A stretch of 64,000 bases of DNA from Devosia aquimaris (GCF_020169335.1 NZ_JAIEZN010000002.1:124001-188000), one strand, 5' to 3'; positions 9,221 to 18,810 are shown, counted from the first letter of the stretch. The notes: a model not told the origin generated them from the letters alone. Numbers and translations: made by a program.

Positions 9221-9583
9221 CTAGCTTGTTGTGCCTGCTCGCAAGGCGCGCCTAACATATCCGGCAGGTCCGCTAATGCTGGTATCAGATGACGCGTACA
9301 TGCGTCGCTTGCGCCTCTTGATGAGCTCTGCCATCTGCTGATTTTTGATGGCAAACTTCAGCGATCCATAGTGGCTGCTTCGAAACATCGGAGGCTTGTC
9401 CGCGATGTGCTCGGGAACCTCCATGCTCCAATTCAGCGTCTCGTATGCGCGAATAAGGTCGGCAAGAATTTCAAAGCGAACAGCCTCATCCGAGCCCTTT
9501 TGGGGTTCGTTGAGAAAATACGGCTCAACCTCGGCGAGAGCCCAGGTCAGGTCCTCCTCCGTTCGGATGGGCCTAATGTTCAT
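9221..9583 (-). pseudogene. HigA-like antitoxin, probably damaged at the C-terminus
   Basis: The reading frame gives 120 residues. The first 60 or so (MNIRPIRTEEDLTWALAEVE, then FEILADLIRAYETLNW) match the N-terminal half of HigA2-type antitoxins. After AELIK the frame turns into an Arg-rich tail (RRKRRMYASS) with no helix-turn-helix. In another minus frame the same DNA (about 9260-9315) reads RGASDACTRHLIPALADL, which resembles the recognition-helix end of these antitoxins. I infer a frameshift near 9311-9320, possibly with a small deletion. The start overlaps the end of the toxin gene by 11 nt. An intact, atypical antitoxin remains possible. Confidence 0.55.
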
Positions 9584-9878
9584 CTATGGTACCTGCATCA
9601 ATCCTGTCGTACTCGGCATGTGTGCCGACGAACTTCACATATATAAGGCCAAAAGTGTAAGCGTTGTAGGTTATCAGTCGGTATTTGTTGCCGCCAATGT
9701 CAAACACGCAGCGATTGTCAGCGAGGAAGTCTACATTCCCGCCAAGCTCGTTCTTGATATCCTGCGGTGTGAGCCAATGCGCCTTCGAGGCCAGTGCGTA
9801 CCACTCGCGCAACGGACGCTCGGCTTGGGGATGCTTCTCCCAAAATGCCTTCAGCGTCCGTAGCGCGAGAATGTGCAT
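9573..9878 (-). CDS. HigB-type toxin (mRNA interferase)
   Basis: A 101-residue RelE-superfamily toxin of the HigB branch, expected to cut ribosome-bound mRNA. Family features are the start RTLKAFWEKHPQAERPLREWY, the middle WLTPQDIKNELG and NRCVFDIGGNKYRLI, and the closing FVKFVGTHAEYDRIDA. The toxin precedes the antitoxin, the order usual for higBA. The ATG lies 3 nt after the pyc stop on the same strand, so it may be transcribed with pyc. The DNA is visibly richer in A/T than its neighbours, consistent with transfer. Confidence 0.85.
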   Translation of the reverse strand: MHILALRTLKAFWEKHPQAERPLREWYALASKAHWLTPQDIKNELGGNVDFLADNRCVFDIGGNKYRLITYNAYTFGLIYVKFVGTHAEYDRIDAGTIDEH

Positions 9879-9881
9879 AGC

Positions 9882-12800
9882 TTATTCGAAGCGGATCAGC
9901 AGATCCTTGGCGTCGATCTGATCGCCCGGCTTGACCAGCACTTCGGCGATCACCCCGTCGACTTCGGCATGGATGGCGGTTTCCATCTTCATCGCCTCGA
10001 TCGAGCAGATCACATCGCCCGCCGTAACCTTCTGGCCCGGCTTGGCATTGAGGCCCGAAATCACGCCCGGCATCGGCGCGCCGACCTGCTTGGCATCGCC
10101 CAGCGCCGCCTTGGCGCGCACCTGGACTTCGCCGACCTTGAGGCGATCGGGCACGAGGATCGTGCGCGGCTGGCCATTGAGATCGAAGAACACACGCACT
10201 TCGCCCTTTTCATTGGTCGGCGCGCGGCCCTGGTAGGTCACGACCAGCGTCTTGCCCTTTTCGATATCGACCAGAAGCTCGTCGCCTTCGTTCAGGCCGT
10301 AGAAATAGACCGGCGTGGGCAGCACTTCGGTCGGGCCGTAGCGATCCTGGGTCTTTTCAAAATCGGCATAGACCTTGGGATACATGAGATAGGACGCCAG
10401 CCGGAAATCATCGATCGGATGGCCAGCCTCTTCGGCGATCTTGGCACGCTCGGCCTCAAGATCGACATCCTTGAGATAGGAGCCAGGCCGCTCGGTGAGC
10501 GGCGCCTTGCCCTTGAGCACCTTCTTTTGCAGCGCCTCGGGGAAGCCGCCCGGCGGCTGGCCCAGATCGCCGGCAAAGAAGCCCACCACCGAATCGGGGA
10601 AGGCGATGTCGCGGTTGGGATCTTCCACATCGGCACGCTTGAGGCCCGCCGAGACCATGGCCAGCGCCATGTCACCCACCACCTTGGACGATGGCGTCAC
10701 CTTGACGATATCGCCGAACATCTGGTTGACGTCGGCATAGGTCTGGGCGACCTCATGCCAGCGGGTTTCCAGACCCAGTGAGCGCGCCTGTTCCTTGAGA
10801 TTGGTGAACTGGCCGCCCGGCATTTCGTGCAGATAGACTTCCGACGCGCCGCCCTTGAGATCGCTCTCGAAGGCCCGGTACTGCGTGCGCACCGCTTCCC
10901 AATAGAACGAGATCTGGCGGATCGCCTTGGCATCAAGGCCCGGATTGCGCTCGCCATCGGCCAGCGCCGCAACCAGCGAGCCGAGCGTCGGCTGGCTGGT
11001 GGTGCCGCTCAGGGCATCCATGGCCGCATCGACCGCATCGACGCCAGCATCGACCGCTGCCAGCACCGTGGCCGCCGCAGCGCCCGAGGTGTCGTGGGTA
11101 TGCAGGTGGATTGGCAGGCCGATCTCCTGCTTGAGCGTGGCGATGAGCTTCTTGGCTGCAGCCGGCTTGAGCAGGCCCGCCATATCCTTGAGCCCGAGCA
11201 CATGGACGCCCGCCGCTTCCAGCTCCTTGGCGAGGTCGACATAGTATTTCAGGTCATACTTGGCCCGGTCGGGGTCCAGCATGTCGCCGGTGTAGCAGAT
11301 CACGCCCTCGGCCACCTTGCCCGCCTCGACGACAGCGTCGAGCGACACGCGCATGTTCTCGACCCAGTTCAGGCAGTCGAACACGCGGAAGATATCGACA
11401 CCGCCCTTGGCCGCCTGGGCGACGAAGAACTTGACCACATTGTCTGGATAATTGGTGTAGCCCACGCCATTGCTGCCACGCAGCAACATCTGGGTCAGGA
11501 TATTGGGCGCGCCTTCACGCACCTTGGCCAGGCGCTCCCAGGGGTCTTCGTTGAGGAAGCGCATGGAAACGTCAAAGGTCGCGCCGCCCCAGCATTCGAG
11601 GCTGAACAGGTCCGGCAGGCCGCGGCTATAGGCCTGGGCAATGCGCGTGATGTCAAAGCTGCGCATGCGGGTGGCGAGCAGGCTCTGGTGCGCATCGCGC
11701 ATGGTGGTGTCGGTGAACAGCACCCGCTTCTGGTTCTTCATCCAATTGGCCAGCGCCACCGGACCGTCACGATCCAGGATCTGGCGGCTGCCCTCGACAA
11801 CCGCCAGCGGCGGGAACTCGGGAACCATCGGCGCAGCGGCATCGGCCGGCGGACGCGGCCGGTCGCGCACTTCGGGATGGCCGTTGACGGTGACGTCGGC
11901 GATATAGCTCAACAGCTTTGTCGCGCGGTCCTTGCGCGGCTTGAAGTTGAACAGCTCCGGCGTCGTATCGATGAAGCGCGTGGTGTAGCGGTTCTCGACG
12001 AAATCGGGATGGGTGATGATGTTTTCGAGGAACGCCAGATTGGTCGACACGCCACGAATGCGGAACTCGCGCAGGGCGCGATGCATGCGGGCGATGGCCT
12101 CTTCGGCGCTCGGCGCCCAGCAGGTGACCTTTTCTAGCAGCGGATCATAGAACCGGGTAATGACAGCACCGGCATAGGCCGTGCCGCCATCGAGGCGCAC
12201 GCCGAAGCCGGTGGCACCGCGATAGGCGGTGATGCGGCCATAGTCGGGAATGAAATTGGCTTCCGGATCCTCGGTCGTGACGCGGCACTGGATGGCATTG
12301 CCGTTGAGGTGGATATCCTCCTGCAGCGGCACGCCGGATTCGGGCGTACCGATGACGGCGCCATCGAGCAGGTGAATCTGCGCCTTGACGATGTCGATGC
12401 CGGTCACTTCTTCGGTGACGGTATGCTCGACCTGGATGCGCGGGTTCACTTCGATGAAGTAGAATTTGTCGGTGTCGGCATCCATGAGGAATTCGACCGT
12501 GCCGGCGCCGCGATAATTGGCGGCCTTGCCCAGGCGCACGGCGGCGTCGGTCAATTCCTTGCGCACCGCATCGCTGAGATAGGGTGCGGGCGCGCGCTCG
12601 ACCACCTTCTGGTTGCGCCGCTGCACCGAGCAGTCGCGCTCGAACAGATGCACCAGATTGCCATGGTCGTCGCCGATCAGCTGCACTTCGACGTGCCGGG
12701 CGCGCTCGACCAGCTTTTCGAGATACATCTCGTCCTTGCCGAAGGCGGCCTTGGCCTCGCGCTTGCCTTCGCTGACTTCGCTCAAGAGGCTCTTTTCGTC

Positions 12801-13322
12801 CATGATGCGGCGCATGCCGCGGCCACCACCGCCCCAGCTGGCCTTGAGCATCAGCGGATACCCGATCTCGGCGGCTAGGCGCTTGATGGCTTCGGGATCA
12901 TCGGGCAGGGCCTCGGTTGCCGGCACCACCGGCACATCGGAGGCGATCGCCATGTTGCGCGCGGCAACCTTGTTGCCCAGGTCGCGCATGGTCTGCGCCC
13001 GCGGCCCGATGAACACGATGCCGGCCGCCTCGCAGGCATCCACGAATTCGGGGCTTTCCGACAGCAGGCCATAGCCAGGGTGGATGGCGTCCGCGCCCGA
13101 GAGCCGCGCAATGCGGATATATTCGTCGATCTGCAGATACGCCTCGACCGGGCCCTTGCCCTTGCCGATCAGATAGGCCTCATCGGCCTTGAACCGGTGC
13201 AGGGCCAGCTTGTCTTCTTCGGCATAGGCCGCAACGGTCTTCAGGCCCAGCTCATTGGCGGCGCGGAAGACGCGAATGGCAATTTCGCTGCGGTTGGCGA
13301 CGAGGATTTTCTTGATGGGCAT
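9882..13322 (-). CDS. pyc: Pyruvate carboxylase
   Basis: About 1146 residues, the standard length of the single-chain enzyme that makes oxaloacetate from pyruvate, bicarbonate and ATP. The order is biotin carboxylase (about 1-450, PIKKILVANRSEIAIR, ATP-grasp GGGGRGMRR), carboxyltransferase (about 530-800, FTDTTMRDAHQSLLATR), allosteric/linker region, and C-terminal biotin carrier with EAMKME, where Lys1112 is biotinylated. The ATG at 13322 gives the canonical N-terminus; a TTG at 13340 only adds six residues. It replenishes the TCA cycle. The gene is intact although a toxin-antitoxin pair follows immediately. Confidence 0.97.
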   Translation of the reverse strand: MPIKKILVANRSEIAIRVFRAANELGLKTVAAYAEEDKLALHRFKADEAYLIGKGKGPVEAYLQIDEYIRIARLSGADAIHPGYGLLSESPEFVDACEAAGIVFIGPRAQTMRDLGNKVAARNMAIASDVPVVPATEALPDDPEAIKRLAAEIGYPLMLKASWGGGGRGMRRIMDEKSLLSEVSEGKREAKAAFGKDEMYLEKLVERARHVEVQLIGDDHGNLVHLFERDCSVQRRNQKVVERAPAPYLSDAVRKELTDAAVRLGKAANYRGAGTVEFLMDADTDKFYFIEVNPRIQVEHTVTEEVTGIDIVKAQIHLLDGAVIGTPESGVPLQEDIHLNGNAIQCRVTTEDPEANFIPDYGRITAYRGATGFGVRLDGGTAYAGAVITRFYDPLLEKVTCWAPSAEEAIARMHRALREFRIRGVSTNLAFLENIITHPDFVENRYTTRFIDTTPELFNFKPRKDRATKLLSYIADVTVNGHPEVRDRPRPPADAAAPMVPEFPPLAVVEGSRQILDRDGPVALANWMKNQKRVLFTDTTMRDAHQSLLATRMRSFDITRIAQAYSRGLPDLFSLECWGGATFDVSMRFLNEDPWERLAKVREGAPNILTQMLLRGSNGVGYTNYPDNVVKFFVAQAAKGGVDIFRVFDCLNWVENMRVSLDAVVEAGKVAEGVICYTGDMLDPDRAKYDLKYYVDLAKELEAAGVHVLGLKDMAGLLKPAAAKKLIATLKQEIGLPIHLHTHDTSGAAAATVLAAVDAGVDAVDAAMDALSGTTSQPTLGSLVAALADGERNPGLDAKAIRQISFYWEAVRTQYRAFESDLKGGASEVYLHEMPGGQFTNLKEQARSLGLETRWHEVAQTYADVNQMFGDIVKVTPSSKVVGDMALAMVSAGLKRADVEDPNRDIAFPDSVVGFFAGDLGQPPGGFPEALQKKVLKGKAPLTERPGSYLKDVDLEAERAKIAEEAGHPIDDFRLASYLMYPKVYADFEKTQDRYGPTEVLPTPVYFYGLNEGDELLVDIEKGKTLVVTYQGRAPTNEKGEVRVFFDLNGQPRTILVPDRLKVGEVQVRAKAALGDAKQVGAPMPGVISGLNAKPGQKVTAGDVICSIEAMKMETAIHAEVDGVIAEVLVKPGDQIDAKDLLIRFE

Positions 13323-13424
13323 AAGTGTCCGTCCGAGCAAGAGGGGTTGAGGACCTTGGGGTCCGGCTCAGCAATCTGCGAACGGCGCGGCCGGGTGCCC
13401 GGCTGCACCGCGGAGAAGTATCGT

Positions 13425-13841
13425 CTATGTCCGGCTCAGATGACCGGCCAGGTGGCTCATGTCATAGCCAGCGTCTGCCGCCTGCGCGATGATCGCATTG
13501 GCGTCCATCGATCCCGCCTGGCTGAGGGCCCACAAGGTGGTGGACCGCGTCCCGCTGCGGCAGAAGCAGAAGACCGGACCGGCGCTCCCCTCGAGCACCT
13601 GTCTGGTCTGTTCGACCATGGCGGGAGACACCCCGTCACGACCCAGGGGGATGGCGTGATATGCCAGGCCATTGGCCTTGGCCGCAGCCTCAATGTCGGC
13701 GCCAGCCGGCTGGTCGGGGGATTCCCCGTCCGGACGATTGTTGATGATGGCGACGAATCCGGCGGCTTTGAGCGCAGCGACGTCTTCTGGCCAAACCTGG
13801 CCCGAAACACTGACGTGGTCGTTGATCCGCTTCAAATCCAA
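13425..13841 (-). CDS. DUF442 / Blh-like phosphatase-fold protein
   Basis: About 138 residues from a TTG start at 13841 (GGGAG lies 7 nt upstream). The protein begins LDLKRINDHVSVSGQV, typical of the TIGR01244/DUF442 family. The domain has a tyrosine-phosphatase-like fold with the P-loop CFCRSGTRST (CxxxxxR). Rhizobial and other relatives are linked to sulfide handling or fused to persulfide dioxygenases. Here it is stand-alone, so the substrate is unknown. The longer frame back to 13925 lacks family similarity and is not used. Confidence 0.75.
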   Translation of the reverse strand: MDLKRINDHVSVSGQVWPEDVAALKAAGFVAIINNRPDGESPDQPAGADIEAAAKANGLAYHAIPLGRDGVSPAMVEQTRQVLEGSAGPVFCFCRSGTRSTTLWALSQAGSMDANAIIAQAADAGYDMSHLAGHLSRT

Positions 13842-13968
13842 GTCACTACTCCCGATGCCACCAATCGGCTTCCCCGCTCCCCTTATATCCGTGCGCCGCA
13901 TCGCGACGCAACCGGGTGCGAGCACAAGCTGTCATCACGCTGTCATCGCTGACAGGATGGCGGGAAGA

Positions 13969-15474
13969 TCAGGCGGCGTTGGCCACGCCCGGCGTCGGCA
14001 GGGGCTGCGGGCGCCCCAGGAGATAGCCCTGAAAGGCCGTGCAGCCGGCCTGCTGCAGCAGGCGCAGCTGTTCCTCGGTCTCGACGCCCTCGGCGATCAC
14101 ATCCACCGGCAGCGCCCGGGCAATATCGCAGATGGCCGAGACGATGATCGCATTGATCCGGTTCTCGGCCAGATTGCTGACATAGCTGCGGTCGATCTTG
14201 ATGATGTCGCAGGAGAAGTTGCGCAGATATTGCAGGCTCGCATGGCCGGCCCCGAAATCGTCGATGGCAATGCGCACGCCCAGCGCCCGCAGCGCATCGA
14301 CCTGCGCCAGCTCGATGCCGCGCGCCTGCAGCGGCACCGTCTCGGTGATCTCGACAATGATGCGGGCCGGATCGGTACCCATTTCCTCCAGCACCGCGGC
14401 AAAGCGCGGCGCGAAGTCGGCGTGGCGCAATTGGGCCGGCGAGACGTTGACGGCCACCGGCGTGCCCAGGCGCATCAGATCGCGGCAGGCCCGGCGCAGC
14501 ACCCACTCGCCCAGCTTGTCGATGAGGTCGCTCTCTTCGGCAATGGCGATGAATTCGGACGGTGGGATCAGCCCGCGCACCCCGTGGCGCCAGCGCACCA
14601 GCGCCTCATGCGAGCGCACACGCATGTCGCGCCCATAGACGGGCTGATAATGCAGCTCCAGCTCGTCCATCAGCAGGGCCGCGCGCAGCTCGCGCTCGAC
14701 AAAGCGGCGATGCCGCTCGTCGCCGAGCATGTCGCGGTCAAAGGCCACCACCATGCGGCGGCCATTGCGCTTGCCCTTGTAGAGCGCCAGATCGGCCTTG
14801 GAGATCAGCTCGTCCGCCTCGCTGGCATCCTGTGGCGCCATGGCGATGCCGATGGTGGCCGACAGGCGCACCGGGCGACCGCCAATGCCCACCGGGCGAT
14901 CGAGCCGGCGCAAGAGCTCCTCGCCCAGCCGCTTGAGGGCGGGCTTGTTGTCGTGCCCGAAGATGGCAATGCCGAATTCGTCGCCGCCCAGCCGGCCGAC
15001 GATGGCCTGCGGCATGAGTTCGCGAATGGTCGCGGTCAGATGCACCAGCGCCGCATCACCGGCGCCATGGCCGGCGGTATCGTTGAGCACCTTGAGATTG
15101 TCCATGTCGAGCTGCAGGTAGCCCACAGGGCGATAGGCGCCGTGATAGACCTCGTCGCGGAGCGCATCGAGGAAGAACGAGCGCGTGGAGACCCCGGTCA
15201 GCGCGTCGCGGTGCACCGAGGCCAGTCGCGCCTGTTCCGCCGTCTGCGCCAGTCGCACGCGGGACCGCAGCACGAAATAGCCCACGACCTGGGTGACCAT
15301 CAGCAGCGTCACCAGTGCCGCCACCGTAAGCTGGATGGTCAGTTGGGTATTGATGCCATGTGTCTCGCCATAGGCGATCCAGGCGATCAACCCGATCAGT
15401 GCGGCCGAGCCGACCACCACCGTGACGGTCAGATAACCGTCCAGAACGCGGGAAAGCGCTATACCATGGCGCAT
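13969..15474 (-). CDS. Membrane GGDEF-EAL cyclic di-GMP protein
   Basis: A 501-residue protein. Two N-terminal membrane segments (about 14-34 and 47-68) flank a short periplasmic loop of about 12 residues, so there is no large sensor. The GGDEF domain (from DALTGVSTRSFF) has an intact GGDEF site. The EAL domain starts at SHEALVRWRH and keeps NVSPAQL, EITET, DDFGAGHASLQYL and EGVETEEQ, the metal-binding and catalytic residues of an active phosphodiesterase. Both activities look possible; the net effect on cyclic di-GMP cannot be predicted. It is monocistronic as far as can be seen. Confidence 0.93.
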   Translation of the reverse strand: MRHGIALSRVLDGYLTVTVVVGSAALIGLIAWIAYGETHGINTQLTIQLTVAALVTLLMVTQVVGYFVLRSRVRLAQTAEQARLASVHRDALTGVSTRSFFLDALRDEVYHGAYRPVGYLQLDMDNLKVLNDTAGHGAGDAALVHLTATIRELMPQAIVGRLGGDEFGIAIFGHDNKPALKRLGEELLRRLDRPVGIGGRPVRLSATIGIAMAPQDASEADELISKADLALYKGKRNGRRMVVAFDRDMLGDERHRRFVERELRAALLMDELELHYQPVYGRDMRVRSHEALVRWRHGVRGLIPPSEFIAIAEESDLIDKLGEWVLRRACRDLMRLGTPVAVNVSPAQLRHADFAPRFAAVLEEMGTDPARIIVEITETVPLQARGIELAQVDALRALGVRIAIDDFGAGHASLQYLRNFSCDIIKIDRSYVSNLAENRINAIIVSAICDIARALPVDVIAEGVETEEQLRLLQQAGCTAFQGYLLGRPQPLPTPGVANAA

Positions 15475-15675
15475 GCAGGCCTATCCTTCAGATCCGATAC
15501 GCAGGATCGCAGATACTATGTCGCAGCGACTGTAAAAAATGCGTGAATGCAAAATGAATACTGTTTATTGACAGGACTTTAGGCAAGTATTCTTGAGCGC
15601 GGAACGCACTTTAGTGAGCCTATGTGACAATTCGCCGACAGCGGAAGACTGACCACAATTGTGGTAAACCGGGCC

Positions 15676-16710
15676 TTAAGGCGAGCCGGCCCCCACCCAG
15701 TTGCGCCAGATGTCCTCACGCTCGGCGACAAAGCGGTCGGCGACACTTTCAACGCTGGCGCCGGGCTCGTTGAGCTGCGCCAGAAGGCCACTCATGGCCT
15801 CGACCGGCAGGCTGCTGCGCCGGAAATAGCCGGCCACCACCGGCACGTCGGTTGCCAGCCATTCGCTGATCGCCACCACCACCGTTTCGGGCGCAAAGGC
15901 GCTGGGCTTGGGATCGGCACACCCCGCGCGCGCCAGGCATTTGGCGGCTTCGGCATCATAGGCGCCCATGTCGAGCGCGGTGAAATCAAGCTGCGCCAGG
16001 ATGGCATTGGGCTGCCAGTAATAGAACACCACCGGCTCGCGGCTGCTGACGGCCTGGGCAATCAGCGTATCCATCTCCAGCCTGTTGGCCGGTTCGACCA
16101 CGTCCACCAGTCCGCTCAGCCCATAGGCGCGCACCAGATTGCGGTTGATCAGGGCGCAGGCCCAGTCGGGTGGACAGGAAATCAGCCGCACGCGGCCACC
16201 GCCGGCAATGGCCGGCAGCGCAGCGGCCAGCCCGCTGGCCGCCGTCAGCTGCGGTTGCGCCTGGGCAACATAGTCAGGGATGAACCAGCCTTCGAGCTGG
16301 GCCTGGCCATAGCTGGGCGCAGCCGCCCGTAGCATCTGCGCATTGACCCCGGCATTCCATAGCTCGGCAATGCGGTTGGGCCACATCTCGGGCGCGACGG
16401 CCGGCTCGCCCGTCGTGCTCATGGTCGAGCCGATGGCGGCAAGGTCGGCCTGCATCACCCAGACCGTGCAACCAAAGGCCTTGGCCAGAATACGCGCGTG
16501 GATTTCGGCGAGCAGCTGGGCCGACGGCCAGCCGACCCGCGCAATGCTGACGGTGCGGCTGCCGCAGAGCGGCGCTGGTTGAGCCGCGTCCTCCGTGCCG
16601 ATGGCGGCGCCACCATCCTGGGCATGGTCGAGCACGGTAAACTGCGCCAGGGTCGGCGAAGCCAGCAGCCCGGCAAACGCCAGCATCAACGCGCCAATCA
16701 GACGTTTCAT
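15676..16710 (-). CDS. Glycine betaine/proline-type ABC substrate-binding protein (ProX/OpuAC)
   Basis: 344 residues from the ATG at 16710, with a Sec signal peptide (KRLIGALMLAFAGLLASPTLA). The mature part has the two-lobe OpuAC pattern: VGWPSAQLLAEIHARIL, a middle CPPDWACALINRNLV, PVVFYYWQPN and AAKCLARAGCADP. Aromatic residues (WVM, WFIPDY, YYWQP) could form the quaternary-amine cage. No permease or ATPase gene is next to it, so it is an orphan binding protein. The frame stays open far upstream through the livK region, but that extension is antisense to livK and is rejected. Confidence 0.8.
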   Translation of the reverse strand: MKRLIGALMLAFAGLLASPTLAQFTVLDHAQDGGAAIGTEDAAQPAPLCGSRTVSIARVGWPSAQLLAEIHARILAKAFGCTVWVMQADLAAIGSTMSTTGEPAVAPEMWPNRIAELWNAGVNAQMLRAAAPSYGQAQLEGWFIPDYVAQAQPQLTAASGLAAALPAIAGGGRVRLISCPPDWACALINRNLVRAYGLSGLVDVVEPANRLEMDTLIAQAVSSREPVVFYYWQPNAILAQLDFTALDMGAYDAEAAKCLARAGCADPKPSAFAPETVVVAISEWLATDVPVVAGYFRRSSLPVEAMSGLLAQLNEPGASVESVADRFVAEREDIWRNWVGAGSP

Positions 16711-16941
16711 CGCGACCCGGCCATTGCCAAACACACGGGCCAGCTTGCAGAAAACAAGCCTGTTAAGCAACAGCATGCTTGGCGCAGCCACCGGTTCAAT
16801 ACCCGGTGACTCCCTCCCCTCAAATGTGCAACAGTTGGCCCAGCGGGGCGCGGGTTGCGCCCCCTTTATCGCGTTGTTCCGCAAGGAAAGACGTGCCCGA
16901 TCAAGGGCCGCTCCCCGGAACAACCCAGCAGAGGGACGTAC

Positions 16942-18144
16942 ATGCTCAATTTCAAGACAAAGATGGCTCTGGCCGTGGCCGCTTCGGCGCTTGTTGCCGC
17001 TGCTCCGGCGATGGCTCAGGACACTGGCGCCACCATTGGCTTCATTGGCGGCTTCACGGGCCCCATTGAATCGCTGACCCCGCCGATCTTTGCCGGCGCT
17101 GAGCTGGTGGTCAAGCAGGTCAACGAGCAGGGCGGCATCCTGGGCGGCGAGCTCAAGATCATCTCCGCCGACGGTGCCTGCGACGCGACGGCCGCTGCCG
17201 CCGCCGCCGACAAGCTGATCAACACCGACAGTGTCACCGGCATCGTGGGTGCGCTGTGCACCGGCGAGACCATCGGCGCCTTCAACGGCTCGGGCCTGTC
17301 GGGCAATGTGGTGTTCATCTCCCCGGCCTCCTCGGCCCCGGCGCTGACCACGCTGGAAGACAACGACCTGGTGTACCGCACCACCCCGTCTGACGCGCTC
17401 CAGGGCGTCAAGATGGCCGACCTGCTGCTCGCCAAGGGCGTCCAGGACATCGCCATCACCTATGTGAACAACGACTACGGCAAAGGCTTCGCCGATGCCC
17501 TGACCGCAGCCTACACCGCCGGCGGCGGCACCGTTGCAGCCAGCGTCGCCCATGAAGAAGGCAAGGCCGACTACCGCGCCGAGCTGGGCAACCTGGTTGC
17601 CAGCCAGAACCTGGTGATCCTGGCCTATGCCAATGCCTCGGGTAACACCATCCTGCGCCAGGCCGTCGAGTCCGGCAATTTCACCACCTATGTCGGCGGT
17701 GACGGCATGGTCGGCGACGACCTTCTCAGCGGCATCGACGCTGCGGCTGTCGAAGGCCTGATCGCTACCCGCGCCGGTGCCCCCTCGGGCGGCGCTGTGG
17801 ACATCTACAACGCCTTCGCCAGCGATGGCTTTGTGGCCAATGCCACCTATGCCCCCCAGGCCTATGACGCCGCGTTCCTCTTGGCCCTGGCCATCGAAAA
17901 GAACGGCTCGGCGTCGCGTGACGGCCTCTCGGCCGCCCTGCGCGAAGTCTCCTCCGCCCCCGGCGAGAAGATCCTGCCCGGCGAATGGAGCAAGGCTGTC
18001 GAGCTGATCAAGGCCGGCACCGACATCGACTATGAAGGTGCCGGTGGCGCCCTCGACTTCGACGCCGCTGGCGACGTGGACGGCATCATCGTCGAACTGG
18101 CCGTCGAAGGCGGCACGTTCGTTGAAAAGGGCGAGATCAAGTAA
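16942..18144 (+). CDS. Branched-chain amino acid-type ABC substrate-binding protein (LivK-like)
   Basis: A 400-residue periplasmic type I binding protein. The signal peptide (KTKMALAVAASALVAAAPAMAQ) is followed by GATIGFIGGFTGPIESL, VKQVNEQGGILGGEL and VTGIVGALCTGETIGA, the Peripla_BP_6 pattern of HAAT systems. The ATG at 16942 has GAGGGA upstream. A hairpin terminator ends the transcript. It probably delivers to the LivHMGF complex encoded about 4 kb downstream on the other strand. The ligand could be branched-chain or other amino acids or small carboxylates. Confidence 0.9.
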   Translation: MLNFKTKMALAVAASALVAAAPAMAQDTGATIGFIGGFTGPIESLTPPIFAGAELVVKQVNEQGGILGGELKIISADGACDATAAAAAADKLINTDSVTGIVGALCTGETIGAFNGSGLSGNVVFISPASSAPALTTLEDNDLVYRTTPSDALQGVKMADLLLAKGVQDIAITYVNNDYGKGFADALTAAYTAGGGTVAASVAHEEGKADYRAELGNLVASQNLVILAYANASGNTILRQAVESGNFTTYVGGDGMVGDDLLSGIDAAAVEGLIATRAGAPSGGAVDIYNAFASDGFVANATYAPQAYDAAFLLALAIEKNGSASRDGLSAALREVSSAPGEKILPGEWSKAVELIKAGTDIDYEGAGGALDFDAAGDVDGIIVELAVEGGTFVEKGEIK

Positions 18145-18169
18145 TCTGGTCTGCCCAATCAAAACCACG

Positions 18170-18198
18170 AAGGCCCGGGAGAAATCCCGGGCCTTTTG
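18170..18198 (+). terminator. Rho-independent terminator after livK-like gene
   Basis: An 11-bp perfect stem (18170-18180 with 18185-18195, GAAA loop) runs into TTTT. It ends just before the ribosome site of the methyltransferase gene, leaving only about 12 nt between terminator and next start. Confidence 0.88.
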
Positions 18199-18210
18199 CT
18201 TGGAGCCGCC

Positions 18211-18810
18211 ATGCCCGACGCCGAAACGCTGAAGTTCTACGCCGACAATGCCGCTGACTATGTCCGGCACGCCGACCGCCCCTCGGCGCAGCTGGCCGGC
18301 TTTCTGGCGCGCCTGCCGCCGGGCGGCGCCGTGCTGGAACTGGGCACGGGCAATGGCCGCGATGCCGCCGCCATGCAGGCCGCCGGCTTTGCCGTGACGC
18401 CCTCCGATGCCTCCCCGGAACTGGCAGCCGAGGCCGAGAAGCGCCTGGGCATGCCGGTGCGCATCATGGCCTTCCACGAACTGATCGACGAGGCCGCCTA
18501 TGACGGCGTCTGGGCCTGCGCCTGCCTGTTGCACGCGCCGCGCAGCGAGTTGACCGACGCCCTGGCGCGCATCTTTGCCGCGCTGCGCCCCGGCGGCCGG
18601 TTGATGGCCAGCTTCAAGGCCGGCGACGCCGAAGGGCGCGACCAGTTTGGCCGTTACTACAATTATCTGGGCGCCGATCAACTGCACGATCACCTGCGCG
18701 CGTCTGGCCCCTGGGCCAGCATCGACATCACCCAAGCCGATGGATCGGGCTATGACGGCAAGACGACCCGCTGGCTCTGGGCGGAGGCGTCCAAGGCCGC
18801 CGCGGGGTAG
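18211..18810 (+). CDS. SAM-dependent methyltransferase (class I, methyltransf_11/25 type)
   Basis: A 199-residue Rossmann methyltransferase. Motif I reads VLELGTGNGRDA, with the acidic end of strand 2 in VTPSDASPEL and motif IV at YDGVWACACLLHAP. LRPGGRLMASFKAG is the post-motif strand. It starts at ATG 18211 after GGAGCC. The substrate is not evident. The gene begins immediately after the livK terminator, so it may depend on read-through or on a promoter inside the livK end. Confidence 0.85.
   Translation: MPDAETLKFYADNAADYVRHADRPSAQLAGFLARLPPGGAVLELGTGNGRDAAAMQAAGFAVTPSDASPELAAEAEKRLGMPVRIMAFHELIDEAAYDGVWACACLLHAPRSELTDALARIFAALRPGGRLMASFKAGDAEGRDQFGRYYNYLGADQLHDHLRASGPWASIDITQADGSGYDGKTTRWLWAEASKAAAG

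Noticed and set aside
16785..16815. GGTTCAATACCCGG, reminiscent of a tRNA T-arm
   Set aside because: No acceptor, D or anticodon stems fit around it.
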